From Hyposmocoma kahamanoa (lineage: Eukaryota > Arthropoda > Insecta > Lepidoptera > Cosmopterigidae): DNA of 64,000 bases. This document shows positions 1 to 22,054 of this stretch, in pieces. The stretch is from positions 3,829,145 through 3,893,144 of the forward strand of contig NW_020653718.1 of the NCBI RefSeq assembly GCF_003589595.1. The letters run 5' to 3'. Position 1 is the stretch's first letter. Each line of letters opens with the position of its first letter. The position numbers and the translations under genes are program-made. Under the pieces are notes generated by a model. It ran no database searches. It was not told the origin of the DNA and worked only from the letters and a program-made list of their open reading frames with translations.

Positions 1-82
1 GGTGGACACTAGTGTGGTCAGGTGTTGTGATTTTTATTATTTCTAAACGATTAAGGTATTTGGCATGTTTAACCAGACGCAC

Positions 83-208
83 CTCTTCAGGGTTGGAGTT
101 CAGCTGCGTGGAGCAGGCGCGGTAGCCCTCCAGCGCCTCGGCGTTGCTCGGGTCCAGCTCTAGAGCCTTCTGATACGTGCTCAGGGCTTTTGAGTGTTGC
201 TGCATGCC
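83..208 (-). CDS. Hop: Hop exon 6 (end of TPR2B)
   Basis: 126 bp, residues 442-483: [20 protein letters not shown]... through [15 protein letters not shown] sequence, which in the family sits just before DP2. Acceptor GTGCAG|GGCATG; donor GAAGAG|GTGCGT. A donor is visible, so at least one further exon (DP2) must lie to the left of position 1. Confidence 0.9.
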
Positions 209-3200
209 CTGCACATTTTAATCACTGCCTTAGTGAAAACTCTTAACTCTCTTAATAACACGGTTACTCTGTTGACGAAATTTAATTATTTAAATAACCG
301 TGGACCCATAACCCAAGAGGACTTACTAATCTCCATACTACAGATCGTAGCTCTGATCAGTACAGAGTACTAAAAACCGACCTCAATAGTATGTAGTATT
401 ACATATAATTACAAAGTTTATAAGTTTAGTTTATTGAAATCGGTTACCAGAATTACTACTAGTTTGCCACTATACGGGACTTGACACAGGAGATAATAAA
501 AATCGGTTCTCACTACTTAAAGTATATTGAAAGACGCCTTGAACTGGAGAATAGCAAAATCAACCATTAAAATAATTGCTCCTTATAATAAAATTTAGGC
601 GTTATTAATTTAACTTTAGAGAATTATTAATATAACGCCATTTTGAGATAAAATTTAATATAACGCAATTTTTGAGATAATACTATGTTAGTTGTCAAGT
701 GCGATATGTAGAACACCTTTTTTCCGACCATTGCTTATCATAGAAAATAGCGTAGCTTTGATAAGTTGCGGCTTGAAATGTAAATCAAATTAGTCACAAA
801 AATAGCTATTTGGTACTCCTCGCGACATCTGGCGTACCAATAGGCACTAAATACCCGACTACGATGTCTTGTATCGCGCTTAGCAGTCCTGTTGATATAT
901 TACTAAGAACATACAATTCTAAAATTGGCTATGTCCGAATTGGGTTGATGATTAAGAACAACAACTCAACGTCAACTAATAAGTTATTATATGCTAGATT
1001 CCTAAAATAGCACAATATATATCGTCGCCTTAGTTTCTTACGTTTGCGTATCTTATATGGCAAAACTTTATATTTATTTTATTTTTTTTATTAAGGGGGT
1101 TAATTTCGATGTATTACTTTAAGAATAGGTAAAAACCAGTGTGTGAACATTAAGGATGTGTGATGTGATAAAAATTTGAATATATAATTCTGTCAGGTTT
1201 GATACGTATCAAATGCCTACATAGGCATCTTCACAAATGCACAAATGATCTACTCACCCCGTCTCTATTCCTATCCTAAAAAAACGCACTGATTTGAGGG
1301 TAGGACACTCCCCGTTTTAACGTTTTCTATTGCAACTACGCCGCGTTTATTGTCCAACGGCAATACGGAAAAATCATTTTCACGGAAAATCATCTGAGCA
1401 CCTCATGTATCTGTGAGAGACCAGTGTGGGCGGCGCTACAATCCCCTAACACCTAGGCATACGCATAAAGACGGCATATCTACCGAAGGAACAGATCAAG
1501 GTCAGTCAGTGCGTTCACCCTACCCCATTTTGGCCCCGCCAAATCCACTTTTTGCATTTCAGTAACTTTGTGCTTTAAGATACGAGTTTGAGTAAGTAAG
1601 GCGACGATATTGAGTTCACCTTCACTGTCATTTAATTAATCCATGCCATCTGTCTCCAAATTATGGGAGATAAATTCACATACCTGCAAAATCTTGCCCT
1701 TCCGGATCCAGCCCTTAATAAACTTAGGGTCGAGTTTGCAGCACTGTTCGCAGTCTCTAAGGCCAAGATCGAAGGCAGCCAGCTTGGTGTAGCAGGCGGC
1801 GCGGTTGGAATACAGCTTGGGGTCATCAGGGTTGCGTTTTATGGCCTCGGTGTAGTGCTTTACTGCTGCGCTATAGTCACCTGAGGGTAGTGGGTTATAA
1901 TTAAATGCGTGGCTTATTCATTGTTTTCATCAGCGTGAATCAAAACTGATCTATTGCTGTCACCACTATTATTATTTTAATATAATATAATAATAATAGT
2001 TATCTTTTTGGAATGGGAGTACATGTTTGCCTATGAGTGAGTTTCATGTGTCCACTAAGTGGCAACTGGCTTACGAGATGCACAGATGGTTCATACATTT
2101 TAAAGCAGAACCTACAAATTGTTACTGACAGTCTGATGGAGACACAATATCACCCACATATAGTATGTCAGTACTTCAAGCACTGACATAAACTCAGGGC
2201 ACATCTATGAATGCCATCAAGCATTCATGGAGGTATGTATACAAAACCACAACTCTACAGTGGATTAAAGGACACAGCGGCTCACGTGGCAATGACGCAG
2301 CAGATGAACTAGCCAGAAAAGGGTCGGAGACGGACGCTCGCTGTAGGACCAGAACCCATAGTGTCCCTCCCCTACCAATGGTCCAGAACAACTATACACA
2401 AAGGTACAAAAACTTCACATAATAATACATGGACCACCCTTACGGCTTGTAGACAGGCGAGGGAAGCACTCCCAACGCTCAATGCCAGTCTATCACGAAT
2501 ATTAATTAAACTCAACAGGCAAGAGCTTCGCACTCTAACTGCCGCCCTAACAGGTCATGGTCCATACAATAAACACCTTTTCAATTTAGGTATCACAGAC
2601 AGTCCTCTATGCAGAGCGTGCATGGAGGGGGAGGAAACGGCTGCGCACATCCTACTACAGTGCTCCGGCGTGGCCAACTACAGGCCACTGCCAAGGTCGC
2701 TCTCCAAAGTCTTCAGCAAACCGAGGAGGCTGCTGAGATTCCTGGAGGAGCTTGGGTGGCACGAGTAGGACCCTGCACCCACCGCACGCAAAATAGGCGC
2801 CTTGACGTCGAGCTGCGGACACCAGCCCGTTACACCAAGTACCAAGTACCAAAATCCTACCTAATGCACTCACTATTGGCAAATCGATGTTGGCCTGCAC
2901 ACAGAGGTCTCGGGTTTGAATCCTGGGTCCGGAAAAATATTTGTATGGTCTACATTTATTTCTCTCGTGAGTGTCTCTTTCTTTAAGGATTCTACTTATT
3001 AATGATGGTTTATTTACCTTTTTTGAAGTATTCGTTGCCCAACTCTTTCTCCTGCTCAGCTTTAACAGGATCAATGTAAGCTTTTCTCTCCTCCTCCACT
3101 ATTTTGCGCTCAACTTCACTTAGCAGTGTTTTTATTTCCGGAGTACGGTGTTCTGACATTGACTTCTCATAGTATGTCTTTGCTAACTTCCATTGTTCCA

Positions 3201-6200
3201 TCTTTTTGTATGCATTACCTAAAATAATTTAACTTTAGGTTATAATTACTTATTCACGAGTTCATTGTTTATGCAAGACACAGCAAGGTAGTGCGAATGA
3301 ATTTGAAGAATTTAATTAGATTTGATATTGAAGAAAAAAAAATCAGATATTTTTCTTGCAAAATTGTTAATATGAAAGACCTTACTTAGTATATTTCGAC
3401 TGCTTAAAGGTTTTTACCACATAAGTGACATTTTCCACAAAAAATCTCCAAATTATGTACCAGTTGCAAGAAATTCACCATCTTTCTGCAGATAAAACTC
3501 TTATTAAGTTTATAGCTTTTTGTAATTGAGTTTCACGTGCAGAGAGATAGTGATTTTCTTACCATAGCTATGAAAATTAAACACTGTGGAAAACGTCACT
3601 TCTGTGGTTTTACCTTTAAACAGACGATATGTAAAAGCCTAAATATGCTTGCATGTCACCGTCCCAGGAAATTTATAAGACATTCCATAATGACGTATGG
3701 GACATTTTGACACCTTTTTTCTTGAATTTTAGGTAATTTATCCCTAACCATTGGTTAATTAGACTTAAAATGAAAATATGATGAAGCCAGATATGCAATT
3801 TAACTGCGACTATTTATTTACATCAATTTATGACATTATTTATACTCAAAACTTTTAATTTTCTAAGTGTCACGGGTGGGACACTCACGACACCCGCCTG
3901 TTTGAGTTGACGGCTTCATTGCCAAGACAAGACAAACTATTAATAATTTGTTCAGCAAGTTTTTCATATGAGATAACTTAAATGTTAAAGTTCTATTTTA
4001 TATATACACTTAATTAATAACTTTGATAAATTTTAAGGAAGTTAATTAAGTTGTGACGGGTGGGAAATGATTTTGTGACGGGTGGGACGAGTTACAATTG
4101 AATACACAGAATTAATAAAATTACACTGTTTAATGAGATTCATCATTAGTAAGCAAATATTTTATAATTTTTGTGTTATTAAGACATTTTAACATAAAAA
4201 GAAACAGAATTAAAGAACTGATACAGTAATCCTATTATTTTTCTTGAAATACTGTCTGCGACGACGTGAATTCAAAGTCACGCATGTAGAATGCGTCAAT
4301 AATTTTGAACAATCCTGCGGCATCCTTGAAGATTATGTATCATATCAAAATATATCAAATTTTAGAAGTTTTGCTCGAATATATAGTTAAAACTAGTGGA
4401 GACAGACTTTCCATGAATTTCCTGATATTAAAAACCATCAGGAAAAATGCTGTGACTTTTTAATTGTCTTTTTTTATGTATTAAAATGTCTTAATTATAT
4501 ATAAGATTTATAAAAAATTTGCTTACAAATAATGGATCTACATAAAAACAGTGTATTTTTAAAAATGCCCAATTGTCACAATTTGACACATCAAATGTCA
4601 AACTCCGAAATTAAAGCGAATGCTACCTAGTACACATCGTAAAAACTCGAATCCATGAAAATACAAACATCTATTCAAAATAAGACCGTTTAGAAGTGTG
4701 TCCCACCCATCGCTGTGACGGGTGGGACAACCCATCGCTGTGACGGGTGGGACACACTTTCGAATCTTTTTCATTCTCATTTCTTTCATTTCTTTTTCAT
4801 TACATTCCTATTTACGAGCACAATGCCCAACCAAGCCAAAATAAGGGTCATTCCCTTAACATAATTGTTACTTTTAAAAAACAAATGCCAATAAATTTCA
4901 TATTTATTGGTTAAAATAAAAATATATAATATGTTTCATTGTGACGGGTGGGACTTGCAATCAGTATTTATTGAAGCTTTAACAACTCCTCACCATATAT
5001 ACTTCCACTTGTAACTGTTTTAAAATTCGTAAATTGTATATATGCGAAAATTGTTGCTTACATTAAAGGAAAAAATGCTTCATATATAGATTTTAAGACT
5101 TTTGTGGTTATTCACTAAGTGATAATCATAAAAATGCTTCACTATAGACGATAGACCTATCGCTGCGTTAATGAAGACAAAAAATACAGTAATTGTACAA
5201 TATCCGAAAAATCTCATTTATTTCTAATGACTTGATTTATTGGGTGTATTCTAGTATCATATCTAGTATCTAGTATCATACAATTAAAACCAAATTGTGG
5301 AACTTATTTTTTTGGAACAGCGGTGTCATTTTCGCTGGAATGACCCAAGAGCATAATGTGATAATGATATATTATAACTATTAACTTAAAGATTCATATT
5401 TAAGTTTTTAGAAAGGGGGCAGGGTGTGATGCTAATATACAAGCTATACACATCCCAACATTCTCTCAAATGTAAAGAACAATATGTAACGTAGCTTACC
5501 AATCCTAGTGAAAGCTTTAGCTATTAGCTTAAAGTCAGCCCTGTTCTCTCTACCAATATCAATTGCCTTCTCACATTCTTTGATACATTTCTCATACTCC
5601 TTCTGTTCAAAGTACACAGCCGCCATATTTGTTAAGAAAGTCATATCTGTAGGATCAAATTCTATGGCTTTTTGGTAATGTTTCAGTGCATTTTCAAAAT
5701 CTTTTTTCTTGTAGTAGTCATTTCCTAGATCTTTCTCATGTAATGCCTTTCTACGGTTCTCTGGGAGGTCATCGTACTTTGGTTTTGGTGGTTCCTCTGG
5801 CTTTGGAGGTGCTTCTGTTGGTGGTTTCCTTTCTGGTGCTGGTGGGTCTACATCCATGGGAGAGCCAAGATCTAGTCCGAGCATGACACTTAATGTTGTA
5901 AGTACTCTTTTGTCTTGCATTTTAGAATCTAAGCTTTGAATATCAAATGGATTTTGAGCTAGTTTCTGTGAAAAGAAAACATGAACTTGTAATCTTTTTG
6001 TCACTTTAGAAACATCACAATGACTTTGTAACAAAATTATTACCAGATCGACATAATATGTCATTATAAAAAATCAATTGCTGGCATTGACTTACAAATA
6101 AATGGACGACGGGTCTAATACAAAAACCACGAAAAAAATGTCCCAAGTCAACCTATTTAAACGTAGTGACATGTAAAGGAATATGAAAAAGCTAAAACGT

Positions 6201-8779
6201 TGAATTTAAATTGTACTGTCATCGCAGCACTGTCTAATTTTGCTTGCTTCGCTGTCAGTCGAACAAACAAAGACTAAAGCGTGAATGACGCTCTGTATAC
6301 GATTTTAACGCCCTATAAATTCGGACACGTTTTAGCGCGGACCCGACGTCCATATCAGTAAGTCAATGATTGCTTGCCATAAATTGTAAAAAAATAATTT
6401 CGATGCCAGAAGTATCAATTAATGTAAGGGACATTTTGTCGAAAATGAGTTACACATATCATTGGATTCGGAAGTTCCCGCGATATCGCTTGGTATTATT
6501 AAAATTAAGGAATGCCCAGTGGTTTAAAATATAGCATATCCCTTATATTAAAAAAAAAAAAAATTTAAAAATATGTTTACTTGTGCCTTACATTACTAAT
6601 ATTTTATGTGTAAACCGTGCATAGTGTAAGCGGGAAGAGAAATAGAAAATTGTATGTAATTCTACTGTTACGGATCCTTTACAATTTTTATTTCTCTCTT
6701 CTTTATTTATGTCTCTCCTCCTGATTACACCATGCTCGATGGTTTACACATAAGATATTAGTAATGTAATTCACAACTAAACATCTTTTTTTTTATGTAA
6801 AGGACATGCTATATTTTAAACAACTGGGCATTTCTAAATCTTTTGTTTATAGTATGAAAGAAAAGGAAATTCTAAGGAACTTTGCTCTAGACATAATCAA
6901 TATTGGAGCAGACAGTCAAAAGTTATAGACAGATTTATAAAAATAAAATCGTTTTTTGACTCTCCTGAAAAACCGTGCATTGTCCCTTACAATAATTGAT
7001 GCTTGTGGTGTCTAATTGATAGGTGTGTAATTGATAGCAATTATTTTTTTAATATTACTCTATAGCACTAGACATACATTTTTATTTAAATAGTACACCC
7101 TAACACTCAATTAATTATGCACAAAATTCATTATCCATAAAGTTATGTAGTAAATATGACAATATTTTTAAAGGCATATATAATAATAATATGGCACACA
7201 AATTTCAATGTTAGTTTTAATCTGTGTAATATTTAACACACATATTGTTTATGTTTTTAAATAGCTCAGTTATATTTTCGTATTGCAGGAAGACGATATT
7301 TGTCATTTTTATAATAAGTAGGTTAATTCATTAACACACATTTTTACAATGATTATTAAAAAATTTTTTTTTTCCTCTTTTAAATTGCCTGCTGTTGAAT
7401 CATGTTGTAAGGCTTTTGCGATTGTTATACATTGAAAACAATTTTTTTTTACAAATTATGTATATTATTTGTTTTTTCATACAAACCGATGTTACCATCC
7501 TTTATAGGTCCCATGATCATGACTGAGATGGTGCAGTCATATAATATAATTGCAAACTTCCATTAATAAAAAGGAAATCAAAAATAAAACTTTAATGAGT
7601 ACTGCAGTCTCATGTCTGCTTGGAATTTTTAACAGAGGAAATACTGGATACCAAACTCGTGGTATGAAGAAATCTTTTTCCAAGTTCACATTAGGGTGTT
7701 TTTAATTTCAATATCCTCTGGAAGCATTCTAATTAGAAACACTTTCTCAAGGCCAATAGGGCCCTGCAAAAAATTATTTAATTTTTTCTACTTTCGTTTT
7801 AATTAATTAATTTTTTGAGTAAACCAAAAATTTGTTTATTCCCAGTAGTTCCATGTGGAACAATTGTAAGCTTAACATGTCATTCTATGTAATTTTAAAC
7901 TATTTTTATACCTCACTTTTCTTCCACATCAGATCTTTAGAAGTTCATTAACCCCATTTCCAAGATGGACAAATATTTTAAAGAGTCTAAAAATGCAGAA
8001 CGTGCAATAACAAAAGACTGTATTTTCACTTCTCTCATATTGTTAATGTATGTCTCTCATAGGACATAGTATAGACATATATACTATATAGGTATATTTT
8101 GTTTGTAATAGTTGTTAATTTTTTTTTCAAAAATAAATAAAATAACATTAAAATACCTAACAATTGTTAATATTAATTTCCTCGCTTGTTTTCCCTAGTT
8201 ATGAATCATCCCTGTTACTTAAAAATGTATAAAAAACAAAAATAACTCACCTCTACAATCTTAACATATTCTGGATCTTTCAACCAATCTCTTGTTTGTG
8301 GGTTGTTTCTAAGCTTTTCAAACAGCTGCTCCGTCCTCAACTTAGCTTCCTCCGCCTGCTTCTTCACCTCGATCAACCCTTGCGCCAGCTGCGTATTGTT
8401 AGGTTCCAGTTCTAGACCTTTCTCGTACGCCGCCATAGCTTCATCAAATTTGCCTAAATAAGCCAAAGCGCTGCCTTTACGTGAATACCCTTTACTCCAC
8501 GTAGGGTTCAACGACACCGTCCGGTTTGCGTCCTCGAGGGCCGCAGCGTAGTTTCCAGCCTTAGCATGTGCCGCAGAGCGGTTACTATACAAAACGTGGT
8601 TTTTAGGGTCCAAAGCTAGACCTTCACTGTAACTTCTGATAGCCTCTTCGTAGTTACCTGACGACAAAGCGGCGTTCCCCTTCTCCTTTAATTGATTTAC
8701 CTAAAAAAAATATGATAAATATCCACCCGTATCACATACAAATATCCAAAGCATCTTCCTAACCTCTTACCTGCTCCAT
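83..8779 (-). CDS. Hop: Hop/STIP1 co-chaperone, six exons, 3' end outside window
   Basis: Hop is the cytosolic adaptor that binds the C-terminal EEVD tails of HSP70 and HSP90 and passes clients between them. Joined exons, read from high to low coordinates, are 8771-8779, 8251-8700, 5500-5965, 3018-3218, 1684-1880 and 83-208. This gives 1449 nt and residues 1-483 with every junction in frame and GT-AG. Visible layout: TPR1 at about 4-118, with the carboxylate-clamp residues K8, N12, N43, K73 and R77 all present; DP1 at about 125-192; a proline-rich linker at 188-216; TPR2A from about 219; TPR2B from about 355 to 475. The start was chosen because [12 protein letters not shown] aligns with the known Hop N-terminus. 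About 60 C-terminal residues (DP2) are missing because the gene runs off the left edge. Introns carry transposable-element debris but the reading frame is intact. Identification is firm. Confidence 0.95.
209..1683. other. Hop intron 5
   Basis: 1475 bp. Positions about 348-620 are a degraded family B repeat (see the entry at 38215), recognisable by the CAGTACAGAGTACTAAAAAC start and by shared blocks with 38215 and 39025. I see nothing recognisable in the rest. Confidence 0.6.
1684..1880 (-). CDS. Hop: Hop exon 5 (TPR2B)
   Basis: 197 bp, residues 376 (split) to 441. The translation begins [18 protein letters not shown] and ends [16 protein letters not shown], matching Hop TPR2B, including the [12 protein letters not shown] helix. 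Acceptor CCTCAG|GTGACT, donor TTGCAG|GTATGT. A shadow ORF on the plus strand at 1663-1884 is not real. Confidence 0.94.
2050..2840 (+). mobile_element. LINE 3' fragment with RNase H and C-terminal domain, frameshifted
   Basis: Lies in Hop intron 4, opposite to Hop. Translations show an RNase H remnant: IVTDSL around 2125 (catalytic Asp motif) and [20 protein letters not shown] at about 2255-2315. After a frameshift a C-terminal region follows with [15 protein letters not shown] and a [20 protein letters not shown] motif, ending FLEELGWHE at 2768. RNase H plus this Cys/His-type tail is characteristic of I/R1-group non-LTR retrotransposons. The copy is 5'-truncated and dead. A 3' untranslated stretch follows to about 2840. 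Confidence 0.8.
2881..2985 (+). repeat. Truncated tRNA-derived SINE (family E)
   Basis: Shares the B-box-like GGGTTTGAATCCTGGG and the tail ATATTTGTATGGTCTACATT with the fuller copies at 18058, 29608, 36310 and 36594. The A-box half is degraded. It sits directly behind the LINE fragment in Hop intron 4. Confidence 0.6.
3018..3218 (-). CDS. Hop: Hop exon 4 (end of TPR2A, start of TPR2B)
   Basis: 201 bp, residues 309 (split codon) to 376 (split codon). It continues [16 protein letters not shown]..., contains the family signature SEHRTPEIK, and a helical ER/K-rich linker before [21 protein letters not shown]. Acceptor TTTTAG|GTAATG, donor AAAG|GTAAAT. Confidence 0.94.
3219..5499. other. Hop intron 3 with GTGACGGGTGGGAC motif cluster
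   Basis: 2281-bp AT-rich intron. The motif GTGACGGGTGGGAC, or a one-base variant of it, occurs at 3869, 4053, 4075, 4715, 4740 and 4941, always in the same orientation. One inverted GTCCCACCC sits at 4699. The copies at 4715 and 4740 are a 25-bp tandem. No coding potential or known element is recognised. Confidence 0.6.
5500..5965 (-). CDS. Hop: Hop exon 3 (DP1, proline-rich linker, TPR2A)
   Basis: 466 bp, residues 154-308 plus the first base of codon 309. It encodes the rest of DP1 ([16 protein letters not shown]), an acidic and proline-rich linker ([18 protein letters not shown]), and most of TPR2A ([20 protein letters not shown] onward). TPR2A is the HSP90-binding module in the family. 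The acceptor is CACAG|AAACT and the donor is ATTG|GTAAGC. Confidence 0.95.
6085..6368. mobile_element. 284-bp MITE with imperfect ~28-bp TIRs
   Basis: The left end CATTGACTTAC...GGACGACGGGT and the right end ACCCGACGTCC...GTAAGTCAATG are inverted copies (11-bp perfect outer block, then GGACG/CGGGT). Flanks read ATTGCTGG on the left and ATTGCTTG on the right, a 7/8 match compatible with an 8-bp target duplication. No coding. It lies in Hop intron 2. The first 38 bp recur exactly at 23418-23455, beside the assembly gap. Confidence 0.7.
6511..6832. mobile_element. 322-bp long-TIR (foldback) element in Hop intron 2
   Basis: The left arm from AATGCCCAGTGGTTTAAAAT and the right arm ending in ATTTTAAACAACTGGGCATT are inverted copies. 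Similarity continues inward for about 130 bp, including TTACATTACTAATAT and ATGTGTAAACC in both arms. The whole element is therefore close to one large hairpin. There is no ORF. Family is unknown to me. Confidence 0.75.
7466..7540 (+). repeat. Short dispersed repeat (family G)
   Basis: Core pattern TTTGTTTTTTCAAACAAACC, then AACGTTTCGGGTCCCTTACAGG. Related sequences are at about 32395-32450, 32680-32745, 45118-45185, 50055-50115 and 51380-51440 on the plus strand, and about 50490-50545 and 56330-56385 inverted. It is non-coding, about 60-70 bp, and degenerate. The rest of Hop intron 2 (5966-8250) shows nothing else recognisable apart from the elements at 6085 and 6511. Confidence 0.5.
8251..8700 (-). 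CDS. Hop: Hop exon 2 (TPR1 and start of DP1)
   Basis: 450 bp, 150 codons, residues 4-153, phase 0 at both ends. It encodes the three TPR motifs of TPR1 (HSP70-binding in the family), including [18 protein letters not shown] and [15 protein letters not shown], and then the linker into DP1 ([15 protein letters not shown] segment). The acceptor is a poly-T tract plus AG; the donor is GAG|GTGAGTT. Confidence 0.95.
8771..8779 (-). CDS. Hop: Hop exon 1 (coding part, three codons)
   Basis: Minus-strand ATG GAG CAG (M-E-Q) is followed directly by a GTAAGAGG donor. The next exon begins GTA AAT CAA (V-N-Q), which restores the conserved [12 protein letters not shown] start. Intron 1 is only 70 bp (8701-8770) and ends in a T-rich tract plus AG. 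Without this small exon the ORF would have no good ATG near the TPR1 start. The 5' untranslated part extends upstream to an undetermined point. Confidence 0.88.
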
Positions 8780-9929
8780 AATTATTCTGATGATATTAAA
8801 CAACGATTATTAACTGGCACTAAGGCTAAATTACTGAGAGGAACTAGCTATGTTCGCTTCGCACAAATTGTTATATTTTCTTTGAATACGATCGCAAGCT
8901 CTACCAAAATCTAGAAAAGAATGACAATTGAATTTCTTTGACAGTTCAAATTCGAGAAAATTCTCTCAGTGTTTGAACGTTGAGTAGTTGTGGTAGGCCA
9001 AAAAGAGAGAACACTATGCAAATAAGTTAAGCTTATATTGTTTTCTCGATTACTTTACAAATTACCTGTATTAAAAGCGCATTGACTACGTTCCATTTCT
9101 CTGTCCATAGTGTTTGTAAGCTTTAGATTCAAAAGTTAAAATTTAGCACCGGTTTAGGGCTTATAACTTCTAACGAAGTAGGAAGTAGCAGGTACACAAG
9201 AAGCAATCCCGGCAAGCGGTATTTTAACTAATATTCTATGTGTGCGTTCACTACGATTGAATTTATGATATTTTGCGGTCTTTCTTAGGCATTCCTCTTT
9301 ATACTAATTGCCTTATGTTTTTACCACATAAAACTCAGTAAAATAATACTAAGTATATGGAAACAACTTATGTATTTCTGTAGATGAAATTTTATAATTC
9401 TCTTTAAACATAAAAAAGTTATCGACTACTTTTCCTTTGTAAAATATTAAAAACCTTCACAGTAGGAGAAATACTAACCGCGAAAAGCCAAGAAAAATAA
9501 AATAAAATAAACTGCTTAGTATTTGAAAAAAATCAGTGCAGTGCGTATTCGAACACTTTTTACTCGTACTTTTTAAATTTTTTATTCTATGGTGGTATGG
9601 AAGCGTTTGACAAGTAAGCGTAATATTTTCATTTTACAATTTTCGTCAGTTTTTAATATTTTTGAACTTGAACATTCATTTTATAATCTTGTCTGGACGT
9701 GGTATACTCTAAAACCGAATTTAAATCGGCAATTGGTCGTTTCATTTGAGGTGTGTTGTGGGGTTTACGTGCGAACGCTTCTGGAACGCCAATCGCTATT
9801 TTGTGTTCGTAATTAGATCCAACGCGTTGTGGGGAATACCTAGGTGTGATCGATGGTGTTTGGGGTCTGCGAGGGGTGATCGCGAGCGCGCATTCCCACG
9901 GCGGGTGAGTCAGCGGACGCTCCGTAACC
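8780..9929. promoter_or_regulatory. Shared intergenic region between divergent Hop and Mad
   Basis: About 1.15 kb separates the two start codons. It contains the Hop 5' UTR and promoter, the heat-shock element at 8951, and the Mad 5' UTR. The last ~100 bp before the Mad ATG is distinctly GC/CpG-richer than the surroundings. A weak TATA-like TATAA (minus strand, 8875-8871) and an insect initiator-like TCAGTAA (minus, 8837-8831) lie upstream of Hop exon 1, but their spacing (~40 bp) is longer than usual. No repeats were recognised here. Confidence 0.6.
8951..8963 (-). promoter_or_regulatory. Perfect three-unit heat-shock element upstream of Hop
   Basis: The sequence TTCGAGAAAATTC is TTC-nn-GAA-nn-TTC, a full trimeric binding site for heat-shock factor. 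It lies 172-184 bp upstream of the Hop start codon. Hop is a classic stress-inducible HSF target in eukaryotes, so position and target agree. Its use is inference; the motif is seen directly. Confidence 0.6.
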
Positions 9930-21568
<11,639 letters not shown>

Positions 21569-21570
<2 letters not shown>

Positions 21571-21574
21571 TAAA
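21569..21574 (+). terminator. AATAAA poly(A) signal overlapping the Mad stop codon
   Basis: The last codons read TCT TAA and then TAAAG, so AATAAA begins at the second base of the stop codon. If used, the 3' UTR would be only about 15-30 nt. Whether it is used, or a distal signal is preferred, cannot be told from sequence. Confidence 0.4.
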
Positions 21575-21777
21575 GTTCAAATCTGGTATTAATTTCAATC
21601 TCACAAAATTCACTATTTCCCGCTGCATTTTTTTTATCTAGGTTTTTTGGATTAGCAAATCATGTAAGATTTTTTCTTTTACATCGATTAAGCGTACTTT
21701 TTTATTACAACTTTGGACAAGAGTGATACTTTATGGTCACATTCGAGCTAATAAAACAAATCCCAAACTAAACACTT

Positions 21778-22050
21778 CGACCCCTCCTACGTAAAGTATC
21801 GTATGTCGAAGTTGCCAAGTTTACAGGGGAGCGTTTTAAATTTCTGAATTCACTGAAATAAGCATAATACGTGACTTTAGCATTTCTCAGTTTTATTCGG
21901 CAAAGCTCGTTAATCACATAGAATATTATAAAATTCTAGATATCGGTTAGATGATCACTCTATGTGAGTAACGAGTGAATTCAGAACTTTAAAATACTCC
22001 CGTGTAAACTTGGCAATTTCGACATACGATCCTTTACGTAGGAGGGGTCG
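21778..22050. mobile_element. 273-bp MITE with ~80-bp TIRs, just 3' of Mad
   Basis: CGACCCCTCCTACGTAAAG at the left is inverted at the right as CTTTACGTAGGAGGGGTCG. The arms continue inward through ATCGTATGTCGAAGTTGCCA and GTGAATTCAG, giving nearly 80 bp of inverted similarity. ACTT occurs on both outer sides (21774-21777 and 22051-22054), a candidate 4-bp target duplication. If the Mad transcript extends beyond the proximal AATAAA, this hairpin would lie in its 3' UTR. Confidence 0.8.
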
Positions 22051-22054
22051 ACTT

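Noticed and set aside
4598..4789. 63-residue minus ORF in Hop intron 3
   Set aside because: It spans the GTGACGGGTGGGAC tandem and has no recognisable protein features.
8831..8875. TATA box plus initiator for Hop
   Set aside because: TATAA and TCAGTAA are present, but the ~40-bp spacing is too long to call a core promoter with confidence. They are mentioned only within the intergenic entry.
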